This document shows positions 8,922 to 16,941 of a DNA stretch of 64,000 bases, one piece after another. Source of the stretch: Nesterenkonia sandarakina (lineage in GTDB: Bacteria; Actinomycetota; Actinomycetes; Actinomycetales; Micrococcaceae); contig NZ_JACCFQ010000001.1 in the NCBI RefSeq assembly GCF_013410215.1, positions 2,232,001 through 2,296,000 on the forward strand, in the 5' to 3' direction. The translations under genes were made by a program, and so were the position numbers. The stretch's first letter is position 1. Each line of letters opens with the position of its first letter. The notes beneath the pieces are model-generated. The model did not search any database and had not been told where the DNA came from. It worked only from the letters and a program-made list of their open reading frames with translations.

Positions 8922-9209
8922 ATGAGAGAGACTCCCGCAGAGCCTGGCCCACTGATCAGGCGCGGGAGTCTCCTCTTCGGTGTCGGCTTCCTCCTGGCCA
9001 GCGTCGCATCGATGATCTCGCTTCTCGATCTCAGCGGCCAAGGTGATCCCGCCGGGCTGCGGGTGCTGCTGCCAGTGGTGTTCGCGGCAGCGTCGGCGGG
9101 CAGCTTCGCCGCCGGGGGATACCTGGGCACAGCGGTGGTCTCCGGGTTCGGATGTGTGGCGCTCTACGTTGCGCTGATCTTCGGGGCGACCCTGTTCTTC
9201 GGCCCCTGA
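8922..9209 (+). CDS. Small hydrophobic membrane protein, unknown function
   Basis: A 95-residue protein with a polar N-terminus (about 1-14) and three hydrophobic stretches (about 15-36, 46-67 and 70-93), so probably three membrane spans. I do not recognise the family. There is no clear Shine-Dalgarno sequence: the upstream sequence is the 15-bp repeat array followed by a GAGACGAG stretch. GC-rich third positions support real coding. It lies between the lipid operon and holA. It could be translated as the tail gene of the lipid operon, or be a lineage-specific orphan. Confidence 0.6.
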   Translation: MRETPAEPGPLIRRGSLLFGVGFLLASVASMISLLDLSGQGDPAGLRVLLPVVFAAASAGSFAAGGYLGTAVVSGFGCVALYVALIFGATLFFGP

Positions 9210-9284
9210 GCACCACTGCACCAGATGCGTGTGCGGACCCCCTGCCGAGGTGTGCAAAGGGTCATCGTTGCTGCGTCGGGCCGC

Positions 9285-9290
9285 TAGGAT
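9285..9290 (+). promoter_or_regulatory. Candidate -10 box (TAGGAT) of holA, leaderless-type
   Basis: TAGGAT ends 6 nt before the holA ATG, which would put transcription start at or next to the start codon. The embedded AGGA could instead serve as a weak Shine-Dalgarno, so the two readings compete. Confidence 0.4.
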
Positions 9291-9296
9291 GAGCCC

Positions 9297-10325
9297 ATGG
9301 CTTCACAGCGGACCGGCACCCAGCGCGGCGGCACCGGCCGTGGTGCAAAGAAGGCCGAGGGCCAGGACTTCCGCGGTGTGGAGCCGGCGCCGCTGATCCT
9401 GCTCAAGGGCAACGAGGACTACCTCGCCAGCCGCGCGCTGGACCGGATCAAACAGGCCCTGCGTGCCGAGCACCCAGATCTGGAGTTCAGCCGGCTCGAC
9501 GTGGCCAACGCGGCCCCTGGCGAGCTCTTCACGCTCACCTCGCCCTCGCTCTTCGGCGAGGCGCGGCTGGTCCTGGCTGAGGACCTTGCGGCGATGAATG
9601 ACACCTTCCTCACCGACGCCCTGGCCTACCTCGAGGAGAAGCCCGAGGATGTGACCCTGGTGCTGCGGCACAGCGGAGGCAACCGGGGCAAGAAGCTGCT
9701 CGACGCGCTGGCCAAGCGCGCCGTCGTCGTCGACTGTGCCGGGGCTCGGAACGACAACGAGAAGCTCGACTTCGTGCGTCGTGAGTTCCGCGCCGCGGGG
9801 CGCGAGATCCACGCCGACGGCGCCCGGGCGCTGGTCGCTGCGGCGGGTTCCACGCTCTCGGACCTCGGCGGAGCCTGCCAGCAGCTCATGGCCGACATCT
9901 CCGGGGACATCACCGAAGAAGACGTGGACCGCTACCACGGCGGCCGCGTCGAGGCGAGTGCGTTCAAGGTCGCCGACGCCGCCTTCGAGGGTCGCCGCGA
10001 GGCCGCCACCAGGCTCTACCGCCACGCCATCGCCACCGGGGTCTCACCGATCGCGGTCACCGCCGCGCTGGCCCGCAAGGGTCGGCACATCGCGGCGCTG
10101 GTGGACCACCGCGGCAGCCCCGCTGCGCTGGCCTCCACCCTGGGTGCTGCGCCCTGGCAGCTGCAGCAGGTCGCAGAGACCGCCCGACGCTGGCACCCGC
10201 TGCGCGCAGCCGAGGCCATCGAGGCGATCGCCCGGGCCGACGCCGAGGCCAAGGGCGCCTCACGGACCCCGGAGTACGCGGTGGAACGTGCCATCACCGC
10301 CATCGCCTCCTCGGTGGGTCGCTGA
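9297..10325 (+). CDS. holA: DNA polymerase III subunit delta
   Basis: Clamp-loader delta subunit that opens the sliding clamp during replication. The 342 residues give the family layout: a short basic N-terminal extension (about 1-30), an AAA+-like lid region starting at PLILLKGNEDYL, and a helical C-terminal domain. There is no functional Walker A, as expected for delta. In many relatives the competence genes comEA/comEC lie immediately upstream, and none is present here. The neighbour rpsT downstream is the usual one in actinobacteria. The ATG at 9297 has a -10-like box 6 nt upstream. Confidence 0.9.
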   Translation: MASQRTGTQRGGTGRGAKKAEGQDFRGVEPAPLILLKGNEDYLASRALDRIKQALRAEHPDLEFSRLDVANAAPGELFTLTSPSLFGEARLVLAEDLAAMNDTFLTDALAYLEEKPEDVTLVLRHSGGNRGKKLLDALAKRAVVVDCAGARNDNEKLDFVRREFRAAGREIHADGARALVAAAGSTLSDLGGACQQLMADISGDITEEDVDRYHGGRVEASAFKVADAAFEGRREAATRLYRHAIATGVSPIAVTAALARKGRHIAALVDHRGSPAALASTLGAAPWQLQQVAETARRWHPLRAAEAIEAIARADAEAKGASRTPEYAVERAITAIASSVGR

Positions 10326-10611
10326 GCACCTGCCCGAACCTTCCTGCAGCCCCGGTCAGGGGCCCGGACACGGGCCTGATGGCAGGTCTCTGCGCTGGCT
10401 GGAGTGCGGCTTCTCTGCTATCGTCTATAGGCAGTGTCTAGGGTTCGAAAGAGCCCCAAACCCCTGCGGCAGCAAGTCTCGCGCAGTTCTGGGCCCTCTA
10501 CCTCAAAGGGCTGCGCAATCGCTATGGCAACCCCACGCCACTGAAGTTTGTCTGCTGCCGGCCGACAGGGACGTACCTCACGACCAGTGACCTCAGACAG
10601 AAAGACAACTC
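10326..10611. other. Intergenic region upstream of rpsT
   Basis: 286 nt without a convincing gene. Weak -10-like hexamers TATCGT (10419-10424) and TATAGG (10426-10431) suggest an rpsT promoter, which would give a leader of roughly 170 nt. Several short hairpins are possible in that leader, for example GCCC-GGGC pairing around 10501-10531. S20 synthesis is autoregulated in Escherichia coli, but no conserved motif is recognised here. Confidence 0.35.
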
Positions 10612-10872
10612 GTGGCAAACATCAAGTCTCAGAAGAAGCGCATTCTCACCAACGAGAAGGCGCGCCAGCGCAACCAGGGCGTCAAGTCCCAGCTGCGGAC
10701 CGCCATCAAGAAGGTCCGCAACGCTGTTGCCGCCGGCGACAAGGACGCAGCGATCGCGGCCAACCGCGAGGCCGCTCGCAAGCTGGACAAGGCCGTGTCC
10801 AAGGGTGTTCTGCACAAGAACAACGCCGCCAACCGCAAGTCCGGTCTGGCCGCCACCGTCAACGCTCTCTGA
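10612..10872 (+). CDS. rpsT: 30S ribosomal protein S20
   Basis: An 86-residue basic primary 16S rRNA-binding protein of the small subunit. The whole family pattern is visible, from [11 protein letters not shown] to the C-terminal segment [13 protein letters not shown]. The start is GTG at 10612, with an AGACAGAAAGAC stretch rather than a strong Shine-Dalgarno upstream. S20 genes often use weak start codons, and in Escherichia coli a UUG start is part of autoregulation. It is followed 39 nt later by a strong intrinsic terminator, so the gene is likely monocistronic. Confidence 0.97.
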   Translation: MANIKSQKKRILTNEKARQRNQGVKSQLRTAIKKVRNAVAAGDKDAAIAANREAARKLDKAVSKGVLHKNNAANRKSGLAATVNAL

Positions 10873-10911
10873 GCTTGACTCTCTGACACCTCCGCTCCCT
10901 GGAGCGCGAGC

Positions 10912-10945
10912 AACGGGGCCCTGCGCGCTGCGCGGGGCCCCGTTT
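10912..10945 (+). terminator. Intrinsic terminator of rpsT
   Basis: Perfect 10-bp stem AACGGGGCCC (10912-10921) with GGGCCCCGTT (10935-10944), an inner GCGC/GCGC pairing in the loop, and a short TTT end. It lies 39 nt downstream of the rpsT stop. Confidence 0.8.
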
Positions 10946-11056
10946 GCGCAATACGCCACCGCGCCAGGCAGTCTTGGAACAGCAGTCATGGAACAATGAA
11001 GTGCCAGGTGCACCACACCGCCCGGCGTCTCGACGAAGCAAAGGACCCCCACCACC

Positions 11057-12919
11057 GTGTCACCGAAGGCCCGCAGCTCGCAGGTGCCCGCCGCCACTGA
11101 CCCCAGTGTCATCAGGAACTTCTGCATCATCGCGCACATCGACCACGGCAAGTCCACGCTTGCAGACCGGATGCTGCAGCTCACCGGGGTGGTCCAGCCC
11201 CGTGACATGAAGGCTCAGTACCTGGACCGGATGGCCATCGAGCGCGACCGCGGCATCACCATCAAGTCCCAGGCGGTGCGCATGCCCTGGGAACTGGACG
11301 GGCAGACCTACGCCTTCCACATGATCGACACCCCCGGGCACGTGGACTTCTCCTATGAGGTCTCCCGCTCGCTGGCCGCCTGCGAAGGGGCGCTGCTCCT
11401 GGTCGACGCCGCCCAGGGCATCGAGGCACAGACCCTGGCCAACCTGTACCTCGCCATGGAGCACGAGCTCAAGATCATCCCGGTGCTGAACAAGATCGAC
11501 CTGCCCTCGGCCCAGCCGGAGAAGTACGCCGAGGAGATCGCCTACCTGATCGGCTGCGAGCCCGAGGACGTGCTGCGCGTCTCCGGCAAGACCGGCGACG
11601 GCGTGGAGGAGCTGCTGGACCGGATCGTCGCTGAGATCCCGGCCCCGGAGGGCGACGCCGACGCTCCGGCCCGCGCGATGATCTTCGACTCCGTCTATGA
11701 CACCTACCGCGGCGTGGTCACCTTCGTGCGCGTGGTCGACGGCAGGCTCGGACACCGCGAGAAGATCAAGATGATGTCCACCGGCGCCACCCACGAGCTC
11801 CTGGAGATCGGCGTCTCCTCTCCGGAGCCCGAAGCCACCAAGGGCCTCGGCGTCGGAGAGGTCGGCTATCTGATCACCGGGGTGAAGGATGTGCGGCTCT
11901 CTAAGGTCGGTGACACCGTCACCTCGCAGAACCGTCCTGCTGAGCAGATCATCGGTGGCTACGACGATCCGTCCCCGATGGTCTTCTCCGGGCTCTTCCC
12001 GCTGGACGGCTCCGACTTCCCGGTGCTGCGTGAGGCGCTGGAGAAGCTGCAGCTCAACGACGCCGCGCTGAACTTCGAGCCCGAGACCTCCACCGCGCTG
12101 GGCTTCGGCTTCCGCGTGGGCTTCCTGGGCCTGCTGCACCTGGAGATCACCCGGGAGCGCCTGGAGTCCGAGTACAACCTCGACCTGATCTCCACCGCCC
12201 CCAACGTGGTCTACGAGGTCACCGCCGAGGACGGCGAGATCCACCGGGTGACCAACCCATCGGAGTTCCCCGAGGGCAAGGTCACCGAGATCCGTGAGCC
12301 GGTCGTGGACGCCACGGTGATCGTCCCCGCGGAGTTCATCGGCCCGGTCATGGAGCTCTGCCAGTCCCGGCGCGGCACCATGGAAGGCATGGACTACCTC
12401 TCCGCCGAGCGTGTGGAGATCCGCTACAAGATGCCGCTGGCCGAGATCGTGTTCGACTTCTTCGACCAGCTGAAGTCCCGCACCAAGGGCTACGCCTCGC
12501 TGAACTGGCAGGGCGTCGGCCAGCAGGCCGCGGACCTGGTGAAGGTGGACATCCTGCTCCAGGGCGACCAGGTGGACGCGTTCTCCGCGATCACCCACCG
12601 GGACTCGGCGTACGCCTACGGCGTGAAGATGGCCTCCCGGCTCAAGGAGCTGATCCCGCGCCAGCAGTTCGAGGTCCCGATCCAGGCCGCGATCGGCTCC
12701 CGGATCATCGCGCGTGAGAACATCCGCGCGATCCGCAAAGACGTGCTCTCCAAGTGCTACGGCGGCGACATCAGCCGCAAGCGCAAGCTGCTGGAGAAGC
12801 AGAAGGAGGGCAAGAAGCGGATGAAGATGGTCGGCACCGTGGAGGTCCCGCAGGAGGCCTTCATCGCCGCGCTGTCCTCGGATGAGGACGCCGGCAAGGA
12901 GAAGGCGGGGAAGAAGTAG
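11057..12919 (+). CDS. lepA: Elongation factor 4 (ribosome back-translocase GTPase)
   Basis: Translational GTPase of 620 residues that acts on stalled ribosomes. Visible G motifs are AHIDHGKST (G1, about 26-34), the RGITIKSQ switch I region, DTPGHVDF (G3) and NKIDLPSA (G4). The C-terminal LepA-specific domain ends in a Lys-rich tail ([16 protein letters not shown], then a short KEKAGKK tail). The start is GTG at 11057. An AAAGGA box is present but further upstream than ideal. hemW starts 3 nt after the stop, the usual lepA-hemW pairing in actinobacteria. Confidence 0.97.
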   Translation: MSPKARSSQVPAATDPSVIRNFCIIAHIDHGKSTLADRMLQLTGVVQPRDMKAQYLDRMAIERDRGITIKSQAVRMPWELDGQTYAFHMIDTPGHVDFSYEVSRSLAACEGALLLVDAAQGIEAQTLANLYLAMEHELKIIPVLNKIDLPSAQPEKYAEEIAYLIGCEPEDVLRVSGKTGDGVEELLDRIVAEIPAPEGDADAPARAMIFDSVYDTYRGVVTFVRVVDGRLGHREKIKMMSTGATHELLEIGVSSPEPEATKGLGVGEVGYLITGVKDVRLSKVGDTVTSQNRPAEQIIGGYDDPSPMVFSGLFPLDGSDFPVLREALEKLQLNDAALNFEPETSTALGFGFRVGFLGLLHLEITRERLESEYNLDLISTAPNVVYEVTAEDGEIHRVTNPSEFPEGKVTEIREPVVDATVIVPAEFIGPVMELCQSRRGTMEGMDYLSAERVEIRYKMPLAEIVFDFFDQLKSRTKGYASLNWQGVGQQAADLVKVDILLQGDQVDAFSAITHRDSAYAYGVKMASRLKELIPRQQFEVPIQAAIGSRIIARENIRAIRKDVLSKCYGGDISRKRKLLEKQKEGKKRMKMVGTVEVPQEAFIAALSSDEDAGKEKAGKK

Positions 12920-12922
12920 GCC

Positions 12923-14209
12923 TTGCCCTCCACCCTTCCCCTGGGCGACCCGGTCCCTGCCGACGGCGGCTTTCCGCCCGCTGTGCAGCAGGCCCTGCCG
13001 GGACGCGCCGAGGTGCCCTTCGGCCTCTACGTGCACATCCCGTTCTGCAGCGTGCGCTGCGGCTACTGCGACTTCAACACCTACACCGCTGAGGATCTCG
13101 GTCCCGGGGCCTCGCAGGTCACCTACCCGGACACGCTGATCTCGGAGCTGGTCTTCGCCCGCGGGGTCCTGGACACCATGGGCGCCCCGGAACGGCTGTT
13201 CTCCACGGTGTTCTTCGGCGGCGGCACCCCTACGCTGCTGCCTCCCGAGGAGCTGGCCCGGATCCTCACCCGTGCCCGTGAGCTCTTCGGCTTCCGCGTC
13301 GACGCGGAGATCACCACCGAGGCGAACCCTGACACCATCACCGAGGCCACCGCGCAGGTCTTGGCCGAGGCCGGGTTCACCCGACTCAGCTTGGGCATGC
13401 AGTCCGCGGTGCCGCATGTGCTGGGGACCCTGGACCGCACTCATGACCCGGCCAACGTGGAGCGTGCCGTCCACGCCGCCCGTGCCGCGGGCCTGCAGGT
13501 CAGCCTGGATCTGATCTCCGGGACGCCGGGGGAGAGCCTCGAGGACTGGCGCGCCAGCCTGGACCACGCGGTCGCGCTGCAGCCAGACCACATCTCGGCC
13601 TACTCGCTGATCATCGAGGAGGGCACCGCCATGGCGGCGAAGATCAAGCGCGGAGCGCTGCCCGACATCGACCCCGATGACCAGGCGGACAAGTATCTGA
13701 TCACCGATGAGGTGCTCGGCGCCGCCGGGCTGGACTGGTACGAGGTCTCGAACTTCTCCACCAGCCGCGGCACCCGCTCCGAGCACAACCTGAACTACTG
13801 GCTGGACTCGGACTGGTGGGGCGCCGGTCCCGGTGCGCATTCGCATATGGCGGGCCTGCGCTGGTGGAACGTGAAGCACCCGGCCGCCTACGCGCAGCGT
13901 CTTTCCGGCGGCGCCACCCCGGGCCACGGCCGGGAGCTGCTGGCCGATGAGGACCAGACCCTGGAGCACCTGATGCTGCGGCTGCGGCTGGCCGAGGGAC
14001 TGGACGTGGCAGAGTTCAACGCGCTGCCGCAGCTTCGCCGCAGCCAGGGCGAGAAGATCAGCGCCAAGAGCCTGCAGTCCCTGGTCCATGACGGGCTCAT
14101 CGACGACGTCGCCGCGCAGCCGGGCACCGCGTACCCGCAGGGGCGAGCGGTGCTCACCCTGCGCGGACGGCTGCTGGCGGATGCGGTCACCCGCCGACTC
14201 GCCCCCTGA
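12923..14209 (+). CDS. hemW: Radical SAM heme chaperone HemW
   Basis: A 428-residue radical SAM protein, formerly annotated as oxygen-independent coproporphyrinogen oxidase. The 4Fe-4S motif is Cys42-x3-Cys46-x2-Cys49 in CSVRCGYC, followed by the SAM-binding GGGTP motif. The four-cysteine pattern of true HemN is absent, which fits the HemW heme-trafficking family. The start is TTG at 12923, directly after lepA, so coupling with lepA translation is likely. Heme delivery fits with the many cytochromes encoded later in the window. Confidence 0.92.
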   Translation: MPSTLPLGDPVPADGGFPPAVQQALPGRAEVPFGLYVHIPFCSVRCGYCDFNTYTAEDLGPGASQVTYPDTLISELVFARGVLDTMGAPERLFSTVFFGGGTPTLLPPEELARILTRARELFGFRVDAEITTEANPDTITEATAQVLAEAGFTRLSLGMQSAVPHVLGTLDRTHDPANVERAVHAARAAGLQVSLDLISGTPGESLEDWRASLDHAVALQPDHISAYSLIIEEGTAMAAKIKRGALPDIDPDDQADKYLITDEVLGAAGLDWYEVSNFSTSRGTRSEHNLNYWLDSDWWGAGPGAHSHMAGLRWWNVKHPAAYAQRLSGGATPGHGRELLADEDQTLEHLMLRLRLAEGLDVAEFNALPQLRRSQGEKISAKSLQSLVHDGLIDDVAAQPGTAYPQGRAVLTLRGRLLADAVTRRLAP

Positions 14210-14241
14210 GGCCGACGGCCCCACGGGGTGATCTCGCCTGA

Positions 14242-14306
14242 GTCAGGTCATCCCGCGCAGGTCAGGGCATCGCGCTCAGGTGACGCCATCCCGGCCATGT
14301 CAGGAC
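14242..14306. repeat. 19-bp imperfect tandem repeat, about 3.4 copies
   Basis: Units at 14242-14260, 14261-14279 and 14280-14298 share the pattern GTCAGGNCATCNCGC and are followed by a partial fourth unit. The array begins 32 nt after the hemW stop, in the convergent space with the DUF4870 gene. Confidence 0.7.
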
Positions 14307-14341
14307 TCAAGCCCGGCTCACGGTCTCTCGGCCGGGTGGGC

Positions 14342-14773
14342 TCAGTGGATGAGGCGGAGATTCAGCGGGTACCGGTAGGGCCGGCCCTTATTGCACTGGA
14401 TCCCGGCGACGAGCCCGGAGAGGGTCATATAGACCCAGAGCAGCACGGCAAGGATCCCGAAGATCCAGCCGATGGCCGGGAGCAGCGCAAGGATGTAGCA
14501 GGCCAGCATGACCACGGTCAGCGGCAGGGTGAAGTTCAGCGCTTCCTTGGACTCCTGGGCGGTGAACGGGCCGCGGTCGCGGTAGACCAAGTACACCGCA
14601 AGGGAGGGCAGGCAGCCGATGAGTGCCCCGAAGTGCGAGAGCGTCGCCCAGCGGCGATCCTCGGCGGGAGTCAGCGGTGCCGCGGCGGCGGAGGAGCCCC
14701 TCAGGCCTGCAGAGGAGTCCATCCGAGCATCCTGGCTCGAGCGGTCACCCTGGGGCTTCTGATTCTGCGCCAC
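14342..14773 (-). CDS. DUF4870 family membrane protein
   Basis: A 143-residue protein with a polar N-terminus (about 1-45) and then the DUF4870 (Tic20-like) pattern: SHFGALIGCLPSLAVYL, FTAQESKEALNF, and two C-terminal hydrophobic segments (about 82-103 and 104-127), ending near YRYPLNLRLIH. Function unknown; the family is an integral membrane protein widespread in bacteria. I start it at GTG 14773 because GGAGG lies 4 nt upstream. An in-frame ATG at 14809 would add twelve non-conserved residues. It is convergent with hemW. Confidence 0.82.
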   Translation of the reverse strand: MAQNQKPQGDRSSQDARMDSSAGLRGSSAAAAPLTPAEDRRWATLSHFGALIGCLPSLAVYLVYRDRGPFTAQESKEALNFTLPLTVVMLACYILALLPAIGWIFGILAVLLWVYMTLSGLVAGIQCNKGRPYRYPLNLRLIH

Positions 14774-14828
14774 TGCACCTCCATGATTGCGGCTCCGCTC
14801 ACACAGCACCGAGCTGTCCTATGCCTCG

Positions 14829-14834
14829 ATTCTA
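14829..14834 (-). promoter_or_regulatory. Candidate -10 box (TAGAAT) for the DUF4870 gene
   Basis: On the minus strand TAGAAT (reverse complement of 14829-14834) lies about 55 nt upstream of the GTG start, leaving room for an untranslated leader with the GGAGG box. No clear -35 element. Confidence 0.35.
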
Positions 14835-14944
14835 TCGACTGAGCCTGAACATTGAACCGGCCGCGCGGGCGTGTCGGGGACCGGGTTCGGCAGACTCTTG
14901 CGCGGGGCTGAGAGTCAGGGCTGGCGCCGCGGGCAGAAGCCGGC

Positions 14945-15835
14945 TCAGGGCTCGACAGTGACGAAGTCGATGAGCTCCTCCACGCGTCCCAGCAGCGAGG
15001 GTTCCAGGTCGGCGTAGCTGGTCACCTGGGCCAGGATCCGCTTCCAGCCGTGGGCAATGTCACGCTGGTTCGCGTGCGGCCAGCCAAGCGCCTGCAACGT
15101 GCCGACCTTGATGTCCTGGCTGCGCGGGATGTCCGGCCAGCGGGTGAAGCCCAGCAGGTGTGGCTTCACGGCCTGCCAGACGTCCACGTAGGGGTGGCCA
15201 AGGACCGCCACATTGCCCTGGGCGCCCTGCTGCTGCATGACCTCGCGGGCGATGCGGGACTCCTTGGAGCCCGGGACCAGGTGATCCAGCAGCACTCCGA
15301 CGCGCCGCTGGGGACCGGGCCGGAATGCGCGGATGGCGCCGAGCAGGTCATCGGCGCCGTGCAGCGGTTCCACCACGATGCCCTCGATCCTCAGGTCCTC
15401 GCCCCAGACCTTCTCCACCAGCTCCGCGTCATGAGTGCCCTCGACCCAGATCCGTGAGGCGCGAGCCACGCGCGCTGGCGCGTCGTGGACCGCCACCGAG
15501 CCCGAGGCGGTGCGTGCGGGCTTCGGCGCGGCGGCGCGGGGAGTCGGGGGAGTCAGCTCCACCGGCTGACCCTCGTGCAGGAACCCGTGCCCCAGCGGGA
15601 AGGAGCGGACCTTGCCGCGGCGATCCTCCAGGCTGACCACCGCGACGCCGCCGGAGGCCTCCACCGAGATGATCGCCCCGACCCAGCCGGATTCGACCTC
15701 CTCGATCACCGCCCCGTGGTCTGCGGGCATGGCGGAGACCTTGCGCAGCTGGCTCTGGCGCAGCTGGGATAGGTCCTGGGCGCCCCAGCTCGAGGGGGAG
15801 GAGGGACGCCATTCGGGAAGGTGCGGAGCGCTCAT
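14945..15835 (-). CDS. DUF3097 family protein
   Basis: A 296-residue actinobacterial protein of unknown function. Visible parts are an N-terminal SH3-like region with ESGWVGAIISVEASGGVAVVSLEDRRGKVRSF split around residues 45-75, a low-complexity Pro/Ala linker, and a C-terminal TOPRIM-like region with IWVEGTHDAELVEKVWG and LLDHLVPGSKE. These suggest nucleic-acid binding, but no activity is shown. The start is the ATG at 15835. It is transcribed divergently from hrcA, and its candidate -10 box overlaps the hrcA promoter next to the CIRCE operator. Confidence 0.85.
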   Translation of the reverse strand: MSAPHLPEWRPSSPSSWGAQDLSQLRQSQLRKVSAMPADHGAVIEEVESGWVGAIISVEASGGVAVVSLEDRRGKVRSFPLGHGFLHEGQPVELTPPTPRAAAPKPARTASGSVAVHDAPARVARASRIWVEGTHDAELVEKVWGEDLRIEGIVVEPLHGADDLLGAIRAFRPGPQRRVGVLLDHLVPGSKESRIAREVMQQQGAQGNVAVLGHPYVDVWQAVKPHLLGFTRWPDIPRSQDIKVGTLQALGWPHANQRDIAHGWKRILAQVTSYADLEPSLLGRVEELIDFVTVEP

Positions 15836-15843
15836 GATCACCC

Positions 15844-15849
15844 ATTGTA
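15844..15849 (-). promoter_or_regulatory. Candidate -10 box (TACAAT) of DUF3097 gene
   Basis: Minus-strand TACAAT lies 8 nt upstream of the DUF3097 ATG, consistent with a leaderless or near-leaderless transcript. It overlaps by 2 nt the plus-strand hrcA -10 box at 15848-15853. Confidence 0.4.
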
Positions 15850-15853
15850 GAAT
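15848..15853 (+). promoter_or_regulatory. hrcA: Candidate -10 box (TAGAAT) of hrcA
   Basis: TAGAAT lies directly before the CIRCE element. Transcription would start inside the operator, the usual arrangement for HrcA repression. Confidence 0.5.
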
Positions 15854-15879
15854 TAGCACTTGTACTCGAAGAGTGCCAG
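15853..15879. promoter_or_regulatory. CIRCE operator (HrcA binding site)
   Basis: TTAGCACTT (15853-15861), 9-nt spacer, GAGTGCCAG (15871-15879). The consensus is TTAGCACTC-N9-GAGTGCTAA: the left arm matches 8 of 9 and the right arm 7 of 9, with exact spacing. It lies immediately upstream of hrcA, so hrcA-dnaJ is predicted to be heat-induced and autoregulated. Confidence 0.88.
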
Positions 15880-15903
15880 ATGGTGAGGAGGCGCCACACT
15901 TAC

Positions 15904-16929
15904 ATGTCAGACACCCGTCGACTGCAGGTCCTGCGTGCCATCGTGGAGGACTATGTCCACACCCGGGAGCCGGTCGGATCCCGGGCCCTGGTGGAGCGCC
16001 ATGACCTCGAAGTCTCACCCGCCACGATCCGCAATGACATGGCCCACCTCGAGGAGGAGGGGCTGATCGCGGCTCCGCACACCTCAGCGGGCCGGATCCC
16101 CACCGACCTGGGGTATCGGCGGTTCGTGGACAAGATCACCGAGGTCCGACCGCTCTCAGCCGCCGAGCGCCGCGCCATGGACACCCTGCTGGAGACCGCC
16201 GACGACCACGACGCGATGCTCGAGCACACGGTGCGGCTTCTGGCGATGCTCACCAACCAGGTCGCCGTCCTGCAGCACCCGCAGCGTTCCACGGCGAAGA
16301 TCCGGCACGTCGACGTCGTCTCGATGTCCTCGCACAAGGTGCTGACCATCGTGATCCTCTCCTCCGGGAAGGTCGAGCAGCGCATGGTCACCCTGGCCGA
16401 GGCGATCGGTGATGATTCGCTGCACCGGATCGCTCAGGTCCTCTCCACGGAGCTGCACCAGCGCACCATCTCGGCCCTGCCGCTGCCCAATGACACCTTG
16501 ATCAGCCGGGTGGAGCCGGTGCTTCGCCCGTCGATGGCGATCATCGCCCAGGCCGTGGAGACGATCCTGGAGTCCTCCCGGGTGGATCGCATCATCATGG
16601 CCGGGACTGCTAACCTCGCCAGGTCGGGCCGCGACCTGGGTCCCTCCATCGGACCCATCCTCGAGGCGCTTGAGGAACAAGTCGTGCTGCTTCGGCTGTT
16701 GACAGAGATGGAGCAGGATCGGCGTGGCCTCTCCATCCGCATCGGTCACGAGACCAGCCATGATTCGCTGATGGAGACCGCCGTCGTCGCAGCCCAGTAC
16801 GGCTCCCAGGTGGGAGCCGAGGGCGCCAAGCTCGGCGTCGTCGGTCCGACTCGCATGGATTACGGCTCCACCATGTCCGCGGTGCGCGCAATGGCGCGTT
16901 ACCTCTCCCGAATTCTTTCCGAAGGGTGA
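15904..16929 (+). CDS. hrcA: Heat-inducible transcription repressor HrcA
   Basis: A 341-residue repressor of class I heat-shock genes. The N-terminal winged helix is seen in RRLQVLRAIVEDYVHTREPVGS and SPATIRNDMAHLEEEGLI, followed by HTSAGRIPTDLGYR and the GAF-like dimerisation domain. The ATG at 15904 begins the conserved protein. An earlier in-frame ATG at 15880 adds eight residues directly after the CIRCE element and cannot be excluded. A GAGGAGG box lies 13 nt upstream of 15904, further than usual. dnaJ starts 12 nt after the stop. Confidence 0.95.
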   Translation: MSDTRRLQVLRAIVEDYVHTREPVGSRALVERHDLEVSPATIRNDMAHLEEEGLIAAPHTSAGRIPTDLGYRRFVDKITEVRPLSAAERRAMDTLLETADDHDAMLEHTVRLLAMLTNQVAVLQHPQRSTAKIRHVDVVSMSSHKVLTIVILSSGKVEQRMVTLAEAIGDDSLHRIAQVLSTELHQRTISALPLPNDTLISRVEPVLRPSMAIIAQAVETILESSRVDRIIMAGTANLARSGRDLGPSIGPILEALEEQVVLLRLLTEMEQDRRGLSIRIGHETSHDSLMETAVVAAQYGSQVGAEGAKLGVVGPTRMDYGSTMSAVRAMARYLSRILSEG

Positions 16930-16941
16930 ACGTCCACGAAG

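Noticed and set aside
8516-9130. Minus-strand frames reading LDSGV or GLGGA repeats, resembling a repeat protein
   Set aside because: The repeats come from the non-coding 15-bp DNA array, and the flanks overlap the MaoC and small membrane genes in shadow frames.
10440-10460. tRNA-like T-loop GGGTTCGAAAG in the rpsT leader
   Set aside because: No acceptor, D or anticodon stem can be assembled around it.
11060-14224. A 1054-codon open frame on the minus strand opposite lepA and hemW
   Set aside because: It is antisense to two certain genes and its translation is Gly/Val/Leu/Asp-rich low complexity, typical of GC-rich shadow frames. No motif is present.
15880-15903. HrcA start at ATG 15880
   Set aside because: It adds eight non-conserved residues directly after the operator and overlaps the GAGGAGG box. 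The start at 15904 matches the family N-terminus better, though this is not certain.
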